The notes: a model not told the origin generated them from the sequence alone. A stretch of DNA of 64,000 bases from Bacilli bacterium (GCA_900772415.1 CAAHEC010000055.1:1-64000); one strand, 5' to 3'; counted from the first letter of the stretch, positions 16,293 through 25,829 are shown. Made by a program: numbers and translations.

Positions 16293-18224
16293 ATGGAAAA
16301 CTTAAATGAGTTAGAAGAAACAGATTTTTTAGATGAATTGGAAGACGATAATTCTTTTAAAAACGTAGAAAATGATAATAATACAAACTTATTAGGTAAA
16401 CAAGAATTAAAAGATGAGGGAATAGAAGAAAAAGAAAGCAAGATTGAAGAAAAGGTTCAAACACTACCTAACGAAATAGGAAAAGTAAAAGATGTTGGGT
16501 TTGATTTAGTTACTATTGAAATAACGTCAAATATACCTTTTAATCAGAATTTAGTTGATCATCATGTTGTATTTTTAACTAATTCTCACGAAAAAATTGT
16601 TGGTACCATAGTTAGTTTAAATACTAAAGTAGCACAAGTAAAATTGATAGGTGAGATACAAGGTGTTAGATTTGTTCCAGGTGTACTTTCTAAACCAACT
16701 ATTGATAATGTATGCTTCATTGCAACTGATGACGAAACAAAATTAATTGTTGAAGATGATAAAAGTAATATCATTCAAAAAGTTTTAATTGGAACTATGC
16801 CACTTTATAATAATACTCCTGCTTATGTTCCTACTAATACATTTTTTAGTAATCACTTTTCTATTTTTGGAAATACTGGTTCAGGTAAGTCGTGTGGAGT
16901 TGCAAGATTATTTCAAAATATATTCTTTAATCAGGTAAATGCACCAAAAAACGCATGTATATTTATCTTTGATGCTTACGGAGAATATGAAAGTGCTTTA
17001 TCTGTTCCTAATAGTCAAATATTCTTTAAGAAATATTCTACTAATGTTAAAGATAGTTTAAACTTAATAAAACTTCCTTTATGGCTTTTAGATATTGATG
17101 ATTTTGCACTTCTTTTAGAAGCTGATGATCCAACTCAATTACCAATAATTGAAAAAGCTTTAAGGTTAGTTACTGTTTTTTCTGGTAATGATGATGATAC
17201 AAAAGTATATAAAAATGATATAATTGCAAAAGCCATTTTAGAAGTACTATATTCAGGTGGATCTGCATCTCAAATTCACGATCAGATATTTGCAATATTA
17301 ACATCTTTTAATACTCCTGATTTAAATTTAGAAACTCCTATAGTGCAACCAGGTTATACAAGAAGTTTAAGACAGTGTTTAATAATCGATAAGGAAGGTA
17401 AGATAGGTGAAATTGGACTTGTAACTGAATTTATTAAAAAATATATAAATCCAAATTTAAAATTAGAATTACCTGATGGTAGTATTCCTTTTACACTAGA
17501 AAATTTAAGAGATGCTTTTGACTTTGCCTTAATATCAGAAGGAATTTTAAAAAGTGATAAAATGTATGATAAAGCAAATGTTCTTAAGGTAAGATTAGAT
17601 TCTCTTATAAAAGGAGAATATGCAAACTATTTTAAAATGGATAAATATATAAATAAAATGGATTTTATAAAAGAACTTATAACTGCTCAAAATGGTGGAA
17701 GAGCACAGATAATAAATATAAATATAAGTTATCTAGATGATAGACTTGCTAAAACAATTTGTAAAATATATGCAAAATTATTATTTGATTTTACATCTAA
17801 ATTGCAGCAAAGAGGATCATTTCCTGTTCATTTAATATTAGAAGAAGCACATAGATATGTACAGCAAGACTCTGATACAAAAGTTTTGGGTTATAATATT
17901 TTTGATAGAATTGCAAAAGAAGGAAGAAAGTATGGTGTTATATTAGGCCTTATATCTCAAAGACCATCAGAAATGAGTGAAACAGTATTATCACAGTGTT
18001 CTAACTTTTTAATATTTAAAATGCAACATCCAAGAGATGTAACATTTATAAAGCAAATGGTTCCAAATATTACTGATGAAATAGTTGAAAAGATGAAAGG
18101 GTTGCAACCTGGTACTTGTGTTGCATTTGGTTCAGCATTTAAACTTCCAACTATAATAAAAATGGAAATGCCATATCCACAGCCTTCAAGTCAGAATGTC
18201 GATGTGTCAAGATTATGGTACTAA
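16293..18224 (+). CDS. HerA-like DUF87 ATPase
   Basis: A 643-residue protein. It has an acidic, low-complexity N-terminus (about 1-60), a HAS-barrel-like beta domain (GKVKDVGFDLVTIEITSN to about residue 160), and a HerA/DUF87 RecA-type motor. Walker A is GNTGSGKSCG near residue 193, Walker B is LILEEAHRYVQ near 517, and SQRPSEMSETVLSQCSNFLI is the following conserved block. HerA proteins form hexameric DNA translocases and usually work with NurA, SIR2 or DUF4297 nucleases. None of these partners is adjacent here. It stands alone with its own terminator. Role unknown; DNA processing or defence is possible. Confidence 0.85.
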   Translation: MENLNELEETDFLDELEDDNSFKNVENDNNTNLLGKQELKDEGIEEKESKIEEKVQTLPNEIGKVKDVGFDLVTIEITSNIPFNQNLVDHHVVFLTNSHEKIVGTIVSLNTKVAQVKLIGEIQGVRFVPGVLSKPTIDNVCFIATDDETKLIVEDDKSNIIQKVLIGTMPLYNNTPAYVPTNTFFSNHFSIFGNTGSGKSCGVARLFQNIFFNQVNAPKNACIFIFDAYGEYESALSVPNSQIFFKKYSTNVKDSLNLIKLPLWLLDIDDFALLLEADDPTQLPIIEKALRLVTVFSGNDDDTKVYKNDIIAKAILEVLYSGGSASQIHDQIFAILTSFNTPDLNLETPIVQPGYTRSLRQCLIIDKEGKIGEIGLVTEFIKKYINPNLKLELPDGSIPFTLENLRDAFDFALISEGILKSDKMYDKANVLKVRLDSLIKGEYANYFKMDKYINKMDFIKELITAQNGGRAQIININISYLDDRLAKTICKIYAKLLFDFTSKLQQRGSFPVHLILEEAHRYVQQDSDTKVLGYNIFDRIAKEGRKYGVILGLISQRPSEMSETVLSQCSNFLIFKMQHPRDVTFIKQMVPNITDEIVEKMKGLQPGTCVAFGSAFKLPTIIKMEMPYPQPSSQNVDVSRLWY

Positions 18225-18307
18225 AGCAATAATATAAAGGTAACGTAAAAATGTAAAATGAACATTTGCTAAAATCAAACGAAAAAGAGTTTAAATAAGA
18301 AATGTAA

Positions 18308-18347
18308 AAAAGATGATTTCGGTATTATACTGAAGTTATCTTTTTTT
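18308..18347 (+). terminator. Terminator after the HerA-like gene
   Basis: AAAGATGATTTCGGTAT pairs with ATACTGAAGTTATCTTT around a two-base loop, with two mismatches, followed by T7. Confidence 0.85.
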
Positions 18348-18946
18348 AATTCAGCTGATTTTATGTTTAATATAATATTCAATATAGTTTTTTTATTTCG
18401 TTACATATATTTCTAAAGTTAAAACAGATATCTAGATTTTAATGCATTCAAAATATGACTTATAGCAAGACACTATTCCAACAGACACTTCTTTATACAT
18501 TGTGCTTTTAATAAATCATGAAATCTATGACTTATATAATAAACACATTGATAAAAAAATTATAACATTATCATTTAAAATTATATTTTTTATTGCCTCA
18601 AAAGTGATATTCAATATTATATTTTGCTTAAATAATAAGTAATTATTTTGTTTGCTTTTGCCATTTTTATGGTGGATAAAATTATACTCAAAAAATAAGT
18701 GTTATACAAGTACTATATAAGTTAGAAAGAACATTATATTATAATTTAAATTAATATGTTATTGTGTGACTTTCTTCATCTTCTATATTAATTCTCTTAT
18801 CTTATTGGATATTTTAATTTTTTCTCACAAATTTTATAAAATAAAATTTTGTAAATTGACAAAATGCTCAATATTACGTTATACTATTATTTAGGATAGA
18901 AAGTATAAGTAAAAATGGGAATAAAAATGGGAAGTTGGTGAGATTA
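18348..18946. other. Noncoding region before the type VII locus
   Basis: About 600 bases with no reading frame that I can support on either strand. It is even richer in A and T than the flanks. Near its right end is an imperfect inverted repeat, ACAAATTTTAT/ATAAAATTTTGT (about 18828-18853), directly upstream of the essC promoter. I see no tRNA, repeat array or known RNA motif in the rest. Confidence 0.7.
18856..18885 (+). promoter_or_regulatory. Promoter of essC
   Basis: TTGACA (18856-18861) and TATACT (18880-18885) are separated by 18 bases. Transcription would begin near 18892, leaving a leader of about 55 bases before the GTG start. Confidence 0.75.
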
Positions 18947-21900
18947 GTGAGATTGTATATTGTTTATAAAGAAAAAATTACTAAGTTTAATCTCCCAAGA
19001 AGAGTTGAAGAGTCATTTCTCGTGCCTTTCAAAATCAGTTCAACTCAAAAAGAATATACTATTTCAATTGAATCAGAAGATAACAAATGGTATATAAAGA
19101 GTAATGGCTTGGTTAACATTCTTTTGAATAATAATATTTCACTTAGGGAACCTATTGTTGAATATAGCAATTACCAATTAGAAATATCGGATACCAAAGA
19201 TAAAGTGTTTTTATATGCTTTACCTTCAATCGAATCTAGTTATAAACAATTTTCGATTTTTGGGCTTAATAATATTAGTATAGGAAGTGGGAATAATGAT
19301 AATGTGTCTTACCGTGTTCCACAAATGATGGTAAATAATGTAAATATAATCTTAAGCAATAATAATTATATATTAAGTACAAATTATAATAATGTATATT
19401 TGAATGATAAATTGGTATCAAAAGCATTTTTAAGATTTGGTGATATAATATTTGTATGTGGCCTTAAAATTATATTTATGGTAAATTATATTATTATTAA
19501 TAATCCTAACAATATGGTTTCTGTAAATGGATTACAATTCTTTTTGGAATCCAATAACACGGATTATTCAAATTATAATGGTGAAGAAGTCTCTGAAAAA
19601 AATTTATATAACAAGGATGATTATTTTTATCATATTCCTAGAATAATAGATAAGTTTTCAAAAGAATTTGTTACAATAGATCCTCCACCAATGCCAGATA
19701 AAGAAGAGGGCATGCCTTTTATTTTAACGATAGGATCTAGTCTAACTATGGCTATGTCGTCATTTATGATGGGCTTTTCTTCGATTTCTGGACTTATGTC
19801 AGGAGAAAGAGATTTAAAAAGTGTTCTTCCACAGCTTATTACTTGCTTTGTTATGATTATAGGAAGCATATTATTGCCTAGATTAACAAGCTCTTATCAA
19901 AAAAAACAAAGGAGAAAAAGAGAAAGTTTAAGGCAAAAGAAATATAGTGAGTATCTTAATGAAAAGCAAAAAGAAATAAAGAATATATTAATAAAACAAT
20001 CTAAAATATTAAATTACAATTACCCAACAGAAAAAGAGTATATTAATTTTATATTTCAAAAGAGCAAGAGATTGTGGGAACGTCAAATTACAGATATAGA
20101 TTTTCTTAATTTGAGCGTTGGTTTTGGTGATACTAAAGCTTACCTTGAAATTAAAGCTCCCGAGAAGAAATTCACTTTAGATGAAGATAATTTGCAGGAA
20201 AAAGCCATCGAAATAGCTAAGGATAATAATTTGAAAAATGTTCCTATAACCATATCCTTGACTGATAGCAGAAGAATGGCTTTAATATGCAATAGGCAAA
20301 ACAAATTTTTATATATCAATTACATAATATTACAATTAATCACAATGCATAGTGCTGGAGATTTAAAACTTGTTTTTTTTGTTTCTGATGTTGATGATTA
20401 CGAATACGCCAAATACATTCCACACATATGGAATGAGGAAAAAAATAAAAGATTTTTTGCTAGTAACATTCACGATCAAAAAGAACTTTCTGAATACTTA
20501 ATGAATATATTTAAGGAAAGAGAAAGTGAAGGAAATGAATCTAAAGACGAGTCAAAAATTTATAGAAAAACGTTGCCTTATTATCTTATAATAACTGATT
20601 CTTATAAGAAAATAAAAGATTTACCCATCATATATAAGGTTTTGCATGACTCTTCTAATCATGGAATATCCATATTATTTTTAGAGGACAATATAGTTGA
20701 TTTGCCTCCTGAATGTGAATATTTTGTTTATACTAGCGATGATGTTTCATATATGATAGAACCAGGAGATGAGGAAAATAAAATTAAAACGTTTAACGTT
20801 CCAAATTTAGAACCTATTGACATGACATTAATTATATCTGTTTTATCTAATATTCCAGTTCCAATTAAATCTGGAGCTGCGGAATTGCCTAATAGTTTAA
20901 CATTTTTAGAAATGTATAACATCTCAAAAATAGAACAGTTAAACATTTCTAACAGATGGAAAACAAATGATCCTACTAAATCTTTAAAGGCTCCTATAGG
21001 AATTCATGCGGATGGGGAACTTTTTATGTTAGATTTGCATGAAAAAGCACATGGCCCACATGGTTTAATAGCTGGGTCTACTGGTTCTGGTAAATCAGAA
21101 TTTATAATTACATTCATATTGTCTATGGCGATTAACTTTCATCCTGATGAAGTACAATTTGTTCTAATAGACTATAAAGGTGGAGGGCTTGCTGGTGCTT
21201 TTGAAAACAGAGAAAAAGGTATTAAATTGCCCCACTTAGCTGGAACAATAACGAATCTTGATACTTCGGAAATGAATAGATCATTGGTTTCTATAAATTC
21301 TGAATTGAAAAGAAGACAAACAGAATTTAATAAGGCTAGAGATTTATTAGGAGAAGGAACTATAGATATATATAAATATCAGAAATATTATAGACAAGGA
21401 AAGTTAAAAGAACCAATAGCTCATTTGTTTATCGTTTCTGATGAGTTTGCAGAATTGAAAAGTCAACAGCCCGATTTTATGGATGAACTTATTTCAACAG
21501 CCCGTATAGGACGTTCTTTAGGAGTACATTTGATTTTGGCTACTCAAAAACCTTCAGGTGTTGTTAATGATCAAATTTGGTCAAACTCAAAATTTAAGAT
21601 ATGTTTAAAAGTTCAAGATAAAAGTGATTCCATGGAAATGTTAAAAAGACCAGAAGCAGCATCTATTAAGGAAGCTGGAAGATTTTATTTACAAGTTGGT
21701 TATAATGAGTATTTTGACATTGGTCAGTCGGGATACTCTGGCGCTCCTTACATTCCTACAGATAGAATCATAAAAAAAGTAGATGATTCTGTTTCATTTG
21801 TTGATGAATTAGGTAATTCATATATGAATGTAAACAATGAAGTAAAGGAATCCAATAATAATCTTGGAGAGCAGTTAACAAATATTGTTAAATATATAGT

Positions 21901-23533
21901 TGATTTGGCTAATAAAGAAAAGATTTCTTCAAAAATGTTGTGGTTATCTAGCATACCAGATTTAATTTATTCTGAGGGGCTAAAGACGAAATATAACTAT
22001 AAAGTGGAAGAATATTATATTAATCCTATAATTGGTGAATATGATAATCCTTCTAACCAAGAACAAGGAATTTTAACTTTGGATTTAACTAACGTGGGTA
22101 ATACTGCGATATATGGTATGACAGGAAGTGGTAAGGAAAATCTACTTACGACTATTATTTATAATAGTTGTATGGAGCACTCTCCAAATGAAATAAATTT
22201 TTATATTTTAGATTTTGGCGCTGAAACTTTAAAAATTTTTTCAAAATATCCTCATGTAGGTGGAGTTGCTACAATTGATGACAAAGATATGGTTATTAAT
22301 TTGTTTAGTATGATTTTTGATGAGCTTACAAGAAGAAAAAATTTATTTTCTGACTACGGTGGAACCTATTTAGATTACATTAAATCCAGTGGAGAGAAAA
22401 TGCCTCTTATAACAATAGTAATTAATGGTTATGATGTTATGGGAGAAAATTTTCCACGAGTACAAGAAAATATATTTTCTTTGATTAGAGAAGGAAATAA
22501 ATATGGAATTGTTTTTATAATAACAACTTCAGTGAACAATGGAATATCAGGAAGAGTTTCTCAAATGTTTTTAAATACAATTTCACTAAGACAGAAAAAC
22601 GCGGATTCTTACAGAGATATTACTGGATGCCCAAGAGGGTTAGTCCCTAAAAGCTTTTTTGGTAGAGGCGTTATTAACCATGGCAAAACAGGATATGAAT
22701 TTCAAACGGCTAATATATCTAAGAAAGAAAAAATTAATGAAACAATAAGAACCAGTGCGAAAGAATTAAACGAAAAGTATAATATTAAAGCAAATAAAAT
22801 TAAAACTATGCCTAAGGTAGTAACTCTTGATTTAATCGAAGATAAAACCTCTGGATTAGATCATGTTGCTATTGGTATAAATAATGAAACATTAGAACCA
22901 GTATTTTACAATTTCGATAATTTACCAGTTACTATGATATTGGCAGATAGGATATTTGATAACTTAGGATTTATTAGAGCAACATTAAAACAATTTACAA
23001 AACTTAAAAATACAGAAGTTAGTTTGATAGACATGACAGGGCTTTTCGGCAATGTGAAAGATGAAAAATTAAAACTGTATAAAGACAAATTTGATGAAAC
23101 TTTAAGAAAAGTTATTTTGGATGTAAATAAAGAGGGTCAAGGTACCATTAAACGAGTATTTGTTTTTGTGGGATTGGGTATATTAAAATCAAAACTATCA
23201 GATATAGGATTAAAATTATATGAAGCATTATTTGAAAATATTTCCAGATTTAAAAATTCCAAAATTATTTTAATAGATGATGCTAAGCCATTTAGACAGT
23301 TGCAATTAGAACCATGGTATAGTAAAACTATTGTTAATACGAACGGAATATGGCTAGGATCAGGTGTTGAAAATCAAAATTTGATAGATTTTTCAAATAT
23401 GTCATACGAGCAAAAACAGGTTAAATTTCCTTATATAGCTTATGCTTGTGGAAATAAAGGAACAATTATATTTAAATACGTAATTGATAAGGATGAGGTG
23501 TCGGATGATGAACGAGAACAAAGTGTTAGTTAA
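18947..23533 (+). CDS. essC: Type VII secretion ATPase EssC
   Basis: A 1528-residue FtsK/SpoIIIE-type motor of the type VII secretion system. I start at the GTG at 18947 (GGTGAG upstream; the resulting MRLYIVYKEK matches the start of known EssC). Residues 1 to about 190 form FHA-like domains. Two membrane helices lie near 256-278 and 290-312. The first ATPase has Walker A GSTGSGKSE near 710, the DYKGGG motif near 742 and SDEFAEL near 830. The second has GMTGSGKE near 1056, in which the usual Ser/Thr after Lys is Glu. The third (from about 1300) has no P-loop. The stop overlaps the next gene. Confidence 0.95.
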   Translation: MRLYIVYKEKITKFNLPRRVEESFLVPFKISSTQKEYTISIESEDNKWYIKSNGLVNILLNNNISLREPIVEYSNYQLEISDTKDKVFLYALPSIESSYKQFSIFGLNNISIGSGNNDNVSYRVPQMMVNNVNIILSNNNYILSTNYNNVYLNDKLVSKAFLRFGDIIFVCGLKIIFMVNYIIINNPNNMVSVNGLQFFLESNNTDYSNYNGEEVSEKNLYNKDDYFYHIPRIIDKFSKEFVTIDPPPMPDKEEGMPFILTIGSSLTMAMSSFMMGFSSISGLMSGERDLKSVLPQLITCFVMIIGSILLPRLTSSYQKKQRRKRESLRQKKYSEYLNEKQKEIKNILIKQSKILNYNYPTEKEYINFIFQKSKRLWERQITDIDFLNLSVGFGDTKAYLEIKAPEKKFTLDEDNLQEKAIEIAKDNNLKNVPITISLTDSRRMALICNRQNKFLYINYIILQLITMHSAGDLKLVFFVSDVDDYEYAKYIPHIWNEEKNKRFFASNIHDQKELSEYLMNIFKERESEGNESKDESKIYRKTLPYYLIITDSYKKIKDLPIIYKVLHDSSNHGISILFLEDNIVDLPPECEYFVYTSDDVSYMIEPGDEENKIKTFNVPNLEPIDMTLIISVLSNIPVPIKSGAAELPNSLTFLEMYNISKIEQLNISNRWKTNDPTKSLKAPIGIHADGELFMLDLHEKAHGPHGLIAGSTGSGKSEFIITFILSMAINFHPDEVQFVLIDYKGGGLAGAFENREKGIKLPHLAGTITNLDTSEMNRSLVSINSELKRRQTEFNKARDLLGEGTIDIYKYQKYYRQGKLKEPIAHLFIVSDEFAELKSQQPDFMDELISTARIGRSLGVHLILATQKPSGVVNDQIWSNSKFKICLKVQDKSDSMEMLKRPEAASIKEAGRFYLQVGYNEYFDIGQSGYSGAPYIPTDRIIKKVDDSVSFVDELGNSYMNVNNEVKESNNNLGEQLTNIVKYIVDLANKEKISSKMLWLSSIPDLIYSEGLKTKYNYKVEEYYINPIIGEYDNPSNQEQGILTLDLTNVGNTAIYGMTGSGKENLLTTIIYNSCMEHSPNEINFYILDFGAETLKIFSKYPHVGGVATIDDKDMVINLFSMIFDELTRRKNLFSDYGGTYLDYIKSSGEKMPLITIVINGYDVMGENFPRVQENIFSLIREGNKYGIVFIITTSVNNGISGRVSQMFLNTISLRQKNADSYRDITGCPRGLVPKSFFGRGVINHGKTGYEFQTANISKKEKINETIRTSAKELNEKYNIKANKIKTMPKVVTLDLIEDKTSGLDHVAIGINNETLEPVFYNFDNLPVTMILADRIFDNLGFIRATLKQFTKLKNTEVSLIDMTGLFGNVKDEKLKLYKDKFDETLRKVILDVNKEGQGTIKRVFVFVGLGILKSKLSDIGLKLYEALFENISRFKNSKIILIDDAKPFRQLQLEPWYSKTIVNTNGIWLGSGVENQNLIDFSNMSYEQKQVKFPYIAYACGNKGTIIFKYVIDKDEVSDDEREQSVS

Positions 23534-23762
23534 TGTTATTGTTCCAATAATTGATAGAAAATTTGATATATTATTTCCAGTAAATAAAAAAATAGGAAAC
23601 ATATTAAAATTAGTTGATGGAGCATTAGAAAATTTAGATGATTACTATGAAAAAAAGAATACTAGAAATTTATATAATAAATTAACTGGACAACGATATA
23701 TGCTGGATACATGTGTTGCAGATACTGATATTCGAAATGGAACAATTTTAATATTGAAGTAA
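23505..23762 (+). CDS. esaB: EsaB/YukD-like ubiquitin-fold protein
   Basis: An 85-residue protein starting at an ATG pair (23505/23508) after GAGGTG, inside the last codons of essC. It reads KVLVNVIVPIIDRKFDILFP, then KIGNILKLVDGALENL, and ends ADTDIRNGTILILK. Length, the opening beta hairpin, the helix and the final GTILIL strand fit the YukD/EsaB ubiquitin-like fold, a small cytoplasmic component of Gram-positive type VII systems. Translational overlap with essC suggests coupled synthesis. A terminator follows immediately, so essC and this gene form one transcription unit separate from the small proteins downstream. Confidence 0.85.
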   Translation: MMNENKVLVNVIVPIIDRKFDILFPVNKKIGNILKLVDGALENLDDYYEKKNTRNLYNKLTGQRYMLDTCVADTDIRNGTILILK

Positions 23763-23785
23763 AAAAGCATATTTATGCTTTTTTT
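23761..23785 (+). terminator. Terminator after esaB
   Basis: AAAAAAGCATA pairs with TATGCTTTTTTT around a short loop and continues into T. Confidence 0.85.
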
Positions 23786-23816
23786 ACATTTTTTTTACAT
23801 TTTCATAAAAAAACGG

Positions 23817-23845
23817 TTTACAGAATAATGAAAGTATAGTAACAT
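23817..23845 (+). promoter_or_regulatory. Promoter of the WXG100-type gene cluster
   Basis: TTTACA (23817-23822) and TAACAT (23840-23845) have a 17-base spacer. Lying after the esaB terminator, it would drive the six small genes and perhaps the HExxH protein. Confidence 0.6.
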
Positions 23846-23876
23846 TAAAGTATGAGATATGCTAGGAGTGATTTAA

Positions 23877-24197
23877 ATGGCTAATAATATTGCTATAAGC
23901 GAATCAGAAATTAACAAGTTAATTATGGATTTAGATGATTATGCAATAAAAGCTAGAAAAATTTTTAATCAAATTGAGTGTGTTGTAGATAATTTAAATA
24001 AAGATTGTGAAGCTGAAATCATGAAGAAGTATATTAGTGAGTTCAAAAAGTTTGAAGATAACTTTAGAATAATGTCTAATAATATATTATCTTATAAAAA
24101 AGATTTGCAGAATGTAAAAAGCTATTTTATGAATCAACAAAGCATAGCCTCTATGGCTGTTAGAGAACAGACAAAGAAAATAGTTGATAGGAGATGA
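23877..24197 (+). CDS. WXG100-sized helical protein (type VII candidate substrate 1)
   Basis: A 106-residue protein predicted to be almost wholly helical, with a break near the middle (NLNKDCEAEIMKKY). This fits the helical-hairpin size class of WXG100 proteins, but it has no Trp at all and no W-x-G. AGGAGTGAT precedes the ATG. It is the first of six small genes packed head to tail behind one promoter. I infer a secreted substrate, partner or adaptor of the type VII machine from context and shape only. The next gene starts four bases after its stop. Confidence 0.7.
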   Translation: MANNIAISESEINKLIMDLDDYAIKARKIFNQIECVVDNLNKDCEAEIMKKYISEFKKFEDNFRIMSNNILSYKKDLQNVKSYFMNQQSIASMAVREQTKKIVDRR

Positions 24198-24201
24198 TTA
24201 A

Positions 24202-24537
24202 ATGGCTACTAATGATTTAACAATTGAAAATGCCAGTATTGGTATAAGTGAAAAGGGATTAGAAGAGTTTAGAGATCAAATTAAAACCGCTCTTTTAACA
24301 GATGTTTCAAAAAGTATTAATGAAAAATTTTCAGGTGAGGTTACTGAGAAAATAACGGCGGCATGGCACAGTCCAAATGCAACAGCTATGTTTCTTCAAC
24401 AAATGAATACAGATATACAAACATTGCAATCACATTTGGCTTCATTAGAAACACAAATTAATGCAGCTTTTGCAGATGCTATTAAAGTATTTAGTACTTA
24501 TGATAAAAACTATACCCCAGAAAGGAGAATAAACTAA
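24202..24537 (+). CDS. WXG100-family protein (type VII candidate substrate 2)
   Basis: A 111-residue protein with two long helices around AAWHSPNATAMFLQQM near residue 55. The turn has W-H-S in place of W-x-G, as seen in divergent EsxA-like proteins. It has the length and the loop position expected of WXG100 proteins, which leave the cell as helical-hairpin dimers through EssC. The ATG follows GGAGATG. Its stop codon overlaps the start of the next gene (TAATG), so the two are translationally coupled, which suggests a pair. Confidence 0.82.
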   Translation: MATNDLTIENASIGISEKGLEEFRDQIKTALLTDVSKSINEKFSGEVTEKITAAWHSPNATAMFLQQMNTDIQTLQSHLASLETQINAAFADAIKVFSTYDKNYTPERRIN

Positions 24538-24944
24538 TGAGCTCAGGATTTGGTATCGGAGGAGGAGTCTTCGGTAAGGAATTTTATGGTATAAGCGAAG
24601 CAGGTATTGATGCTGCAAAGACTGTCATAACTGATTTTGCTAATGAAACAAAGGCAAAACTAGATGAGTTTGCAAATGGAATTTCTGAAAATACAATGGC
24701 CTACGCAGTAAAAGGTACTGAACTTGCTAGTGCCATTAAAAACTTTGTTGCAGCAGTAAAAACAGAGGCTTATGAGTGGTCCACTCATATGTTAGCGTAC
24801 TGTGCTGCTTTGGATCAAATTAAATCTGATTATGATACAAACAAAACATCTTCAGCAAGTACTTTGCAATCAAATGAATCATCGGTATCTAGCCAAACAG
24901 ATGAGTATAGTTATTCCGGTGGTGGAGTTTCAAGCGCTAGTTAA
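24537..24944 (+). CDS. WXG100-like protein with Gly/Ser-rich ends (type VII candidate substrate 3)
   Basis: A 135-residue protein. It has a Gly-rich start (MSSGFGIGGGVFGKEFYG), a helical core (residues 20-105) and a Ser-rich tail ending SYSGGGVSSAS. No W-x-G is present; the only Trp is in AYEWSTHML. It overlaps the stop of the preceding WXG100 gene and lacks a strong ribosome site of its own apart from GAAAGGAG within that gene. It may be the partner of that protein in a heterodimer. The exposed flexible tail could carry an export signal, but I do not see a clear Y-x-x-x-D/E motif. Confidence 0.7.
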   Translation: MSSGFGIGGGVFGKEFYGISEAGIDAAKTVITDFANETKAKLDEFANGISENTMAYAVKGTELASAIKNFVAAVKTEAYEWSTHMLAYCAALDQIKSDYDTNKTSSASTLQSNESSVSSQTDEYSYSGGGVSSAS

Positions 24945-24951
24945 TTAAATT

Positions 24952-25266
24952 ATGAATAATAATTCAAATACGATTTATAGTTTAAACAGAAGAAAAAGGA
25001 ACATAATAAGTTTAAAAAGTAATCTTAATCAAATTATTATTAAATTAAAATCAGAAGATATAGGAGTGTCTCTTGATAGGGCTGCTTCTTCTCTAAATAA
25101 TAATTATATTATAAATAATTCTCAGCCGCGTTTTAAGCAAATAAAAGATGTTTCAGAAAACATAGATGGCGTTGTTACAAAATTGAGAAATATTATTAAT
25201 TATATAGATTCTGAGATAGTATCCATTAATAATGATTTGGAGAGGTTTGAAGATGGCAACAATTAA
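24952..25266 (+). CDS. Small helical protein of the type VII cluster (4)
   Basis: A 104-residue basic, Asn-rich protein, helical at both ends (NRRKRNIISLKSNLNQIIIKL; ENIDGVVTKLRNIINYIDSEIV), without Trp. The start eight bases after the previous stop has no strong ribosome site, so it may rely on coupling. Its final codons overlap the next gene by 14 bases. Size and position suggest a WXG100-like partner or chaperone. I do not recognise a family. Confidence 0.6.
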   Translation: MNNNSNTIYSLNRRKRNIISLKSNLNQIIIKLKSEDIGVSLDRAASSLNNNYIINNSQPRFKQIKDVSENIDGVVTKLRNIINYIDSEIVSINNDLERFEDGNN

Positions 25267-25540
25267 GATTAATACATCAAATTTAGAGTCTGATGGCAAA
25301 AGAATAAATGAATTAGCACATAATTACAATCAGTTAGTAAATGATATGTTTGATAGACTAGATTTTGGGATTGCAAATGCTTGGAATGGTGAGTCTTCAA
25401 TAAAATATAGAAGTACTTTAGCTAAAGATAGAGATTTCTTCCTTAAGTTAGGTGCATTTTTGAAAGATTATGGCGATGAACTAATAAATATCTCTGATGA
25501 TTTTGATAAGAAAATTAGAAAGTGGGATAACTATGGCTAG
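25253..25540 (+). CDS. WXG100 protein (type VII candidate substrate 5)
   Basis: A 95-residue protein and the most typical WXG100 member here. It begins MATIKINTSNLESDGKRINE and has the turn motif IANAWNGESSIKY (W-N-G) near residue 43, in the middle of a two-helix hairpin. The start at 25253 is supported by GGAGAGG upstream within the preceding gene; an earlier in-frame start would lack this. It overlaps neighbours at both ends (14 and 8 bases). Proteins of this kind are exported as dimers by EssC. Confidence 0.88.
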   Translation: MATIKINTSNLESDGKRINELAHNYNQLVNDMFDRLDFGIANAWNGESSIKYRSTLAKDRDFFLKLGAFLKDYGDELINISDDFDKKIRKWDNYG

Positions 25541-25829
25541 CTTAGATATTAATTATGCAAATTTATCAATTGATTGTAACGATAATTTGAAAACAGCCAT
25601 AAGAGGATTAAATAACGTTGTTTTGAAATTTAATAATTTATATATACCGTATGGTTGCAAAAAAGCTGAAATTTTAAAAATTAAGAGCGATATTGTTAGA
25701 TATAAGAATAAACTTGAAACAATAAGAGAATGGATAGAAGATAGTAATAGAGATTTTTCTTCATCTTATAGTGAATGCGAATTAAGAATCGCTAGACTTC
25801 CGAATGTTAGGTTTGGAGAAAGAAAGTGA
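25533..25829 (+). CDS. Small helical protein of the type VII cluster (6)
   Basis: A 98-residue protein starting MASLDINYANLSID, overlapping the stop of the WXG100 gene upstream by eight bases. Two helical segments (LKTAIRGLNNVVLKFNNLY; KKAEILKIKSDIVRYKNKLETIREWIED) give it WXG100-like size and shape, but there is no W-x-G. The tight overlap with the WNG protein suggests that the two are made in equal amounts and may pair. A hairpin begins at its stop codon. Confidence 0.65.
   Translation: MASLDINYANLSIDCNDNLKTAIRGLNNVVLKFNNLYIPYGCKKAEILKIKSDIVRYKNKLETIREWIEDSNRDFSSSYSECELRIARLPNVRFGERK

Noticed and set aside
9738..18485. Similar strings AAGACATTATCCAACA near 9746 and AAGACACTATTCCAACA near 18468.
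   Set aside because: Only two short imperfect copies, with no shared flanks or inverted ends, so I could not support a mobile or repeat element.
19630..19869. Minus-strand frames within essC.
   Set aside because: They lie wholly within conserved motor coding sequence and lack ribosome sites.
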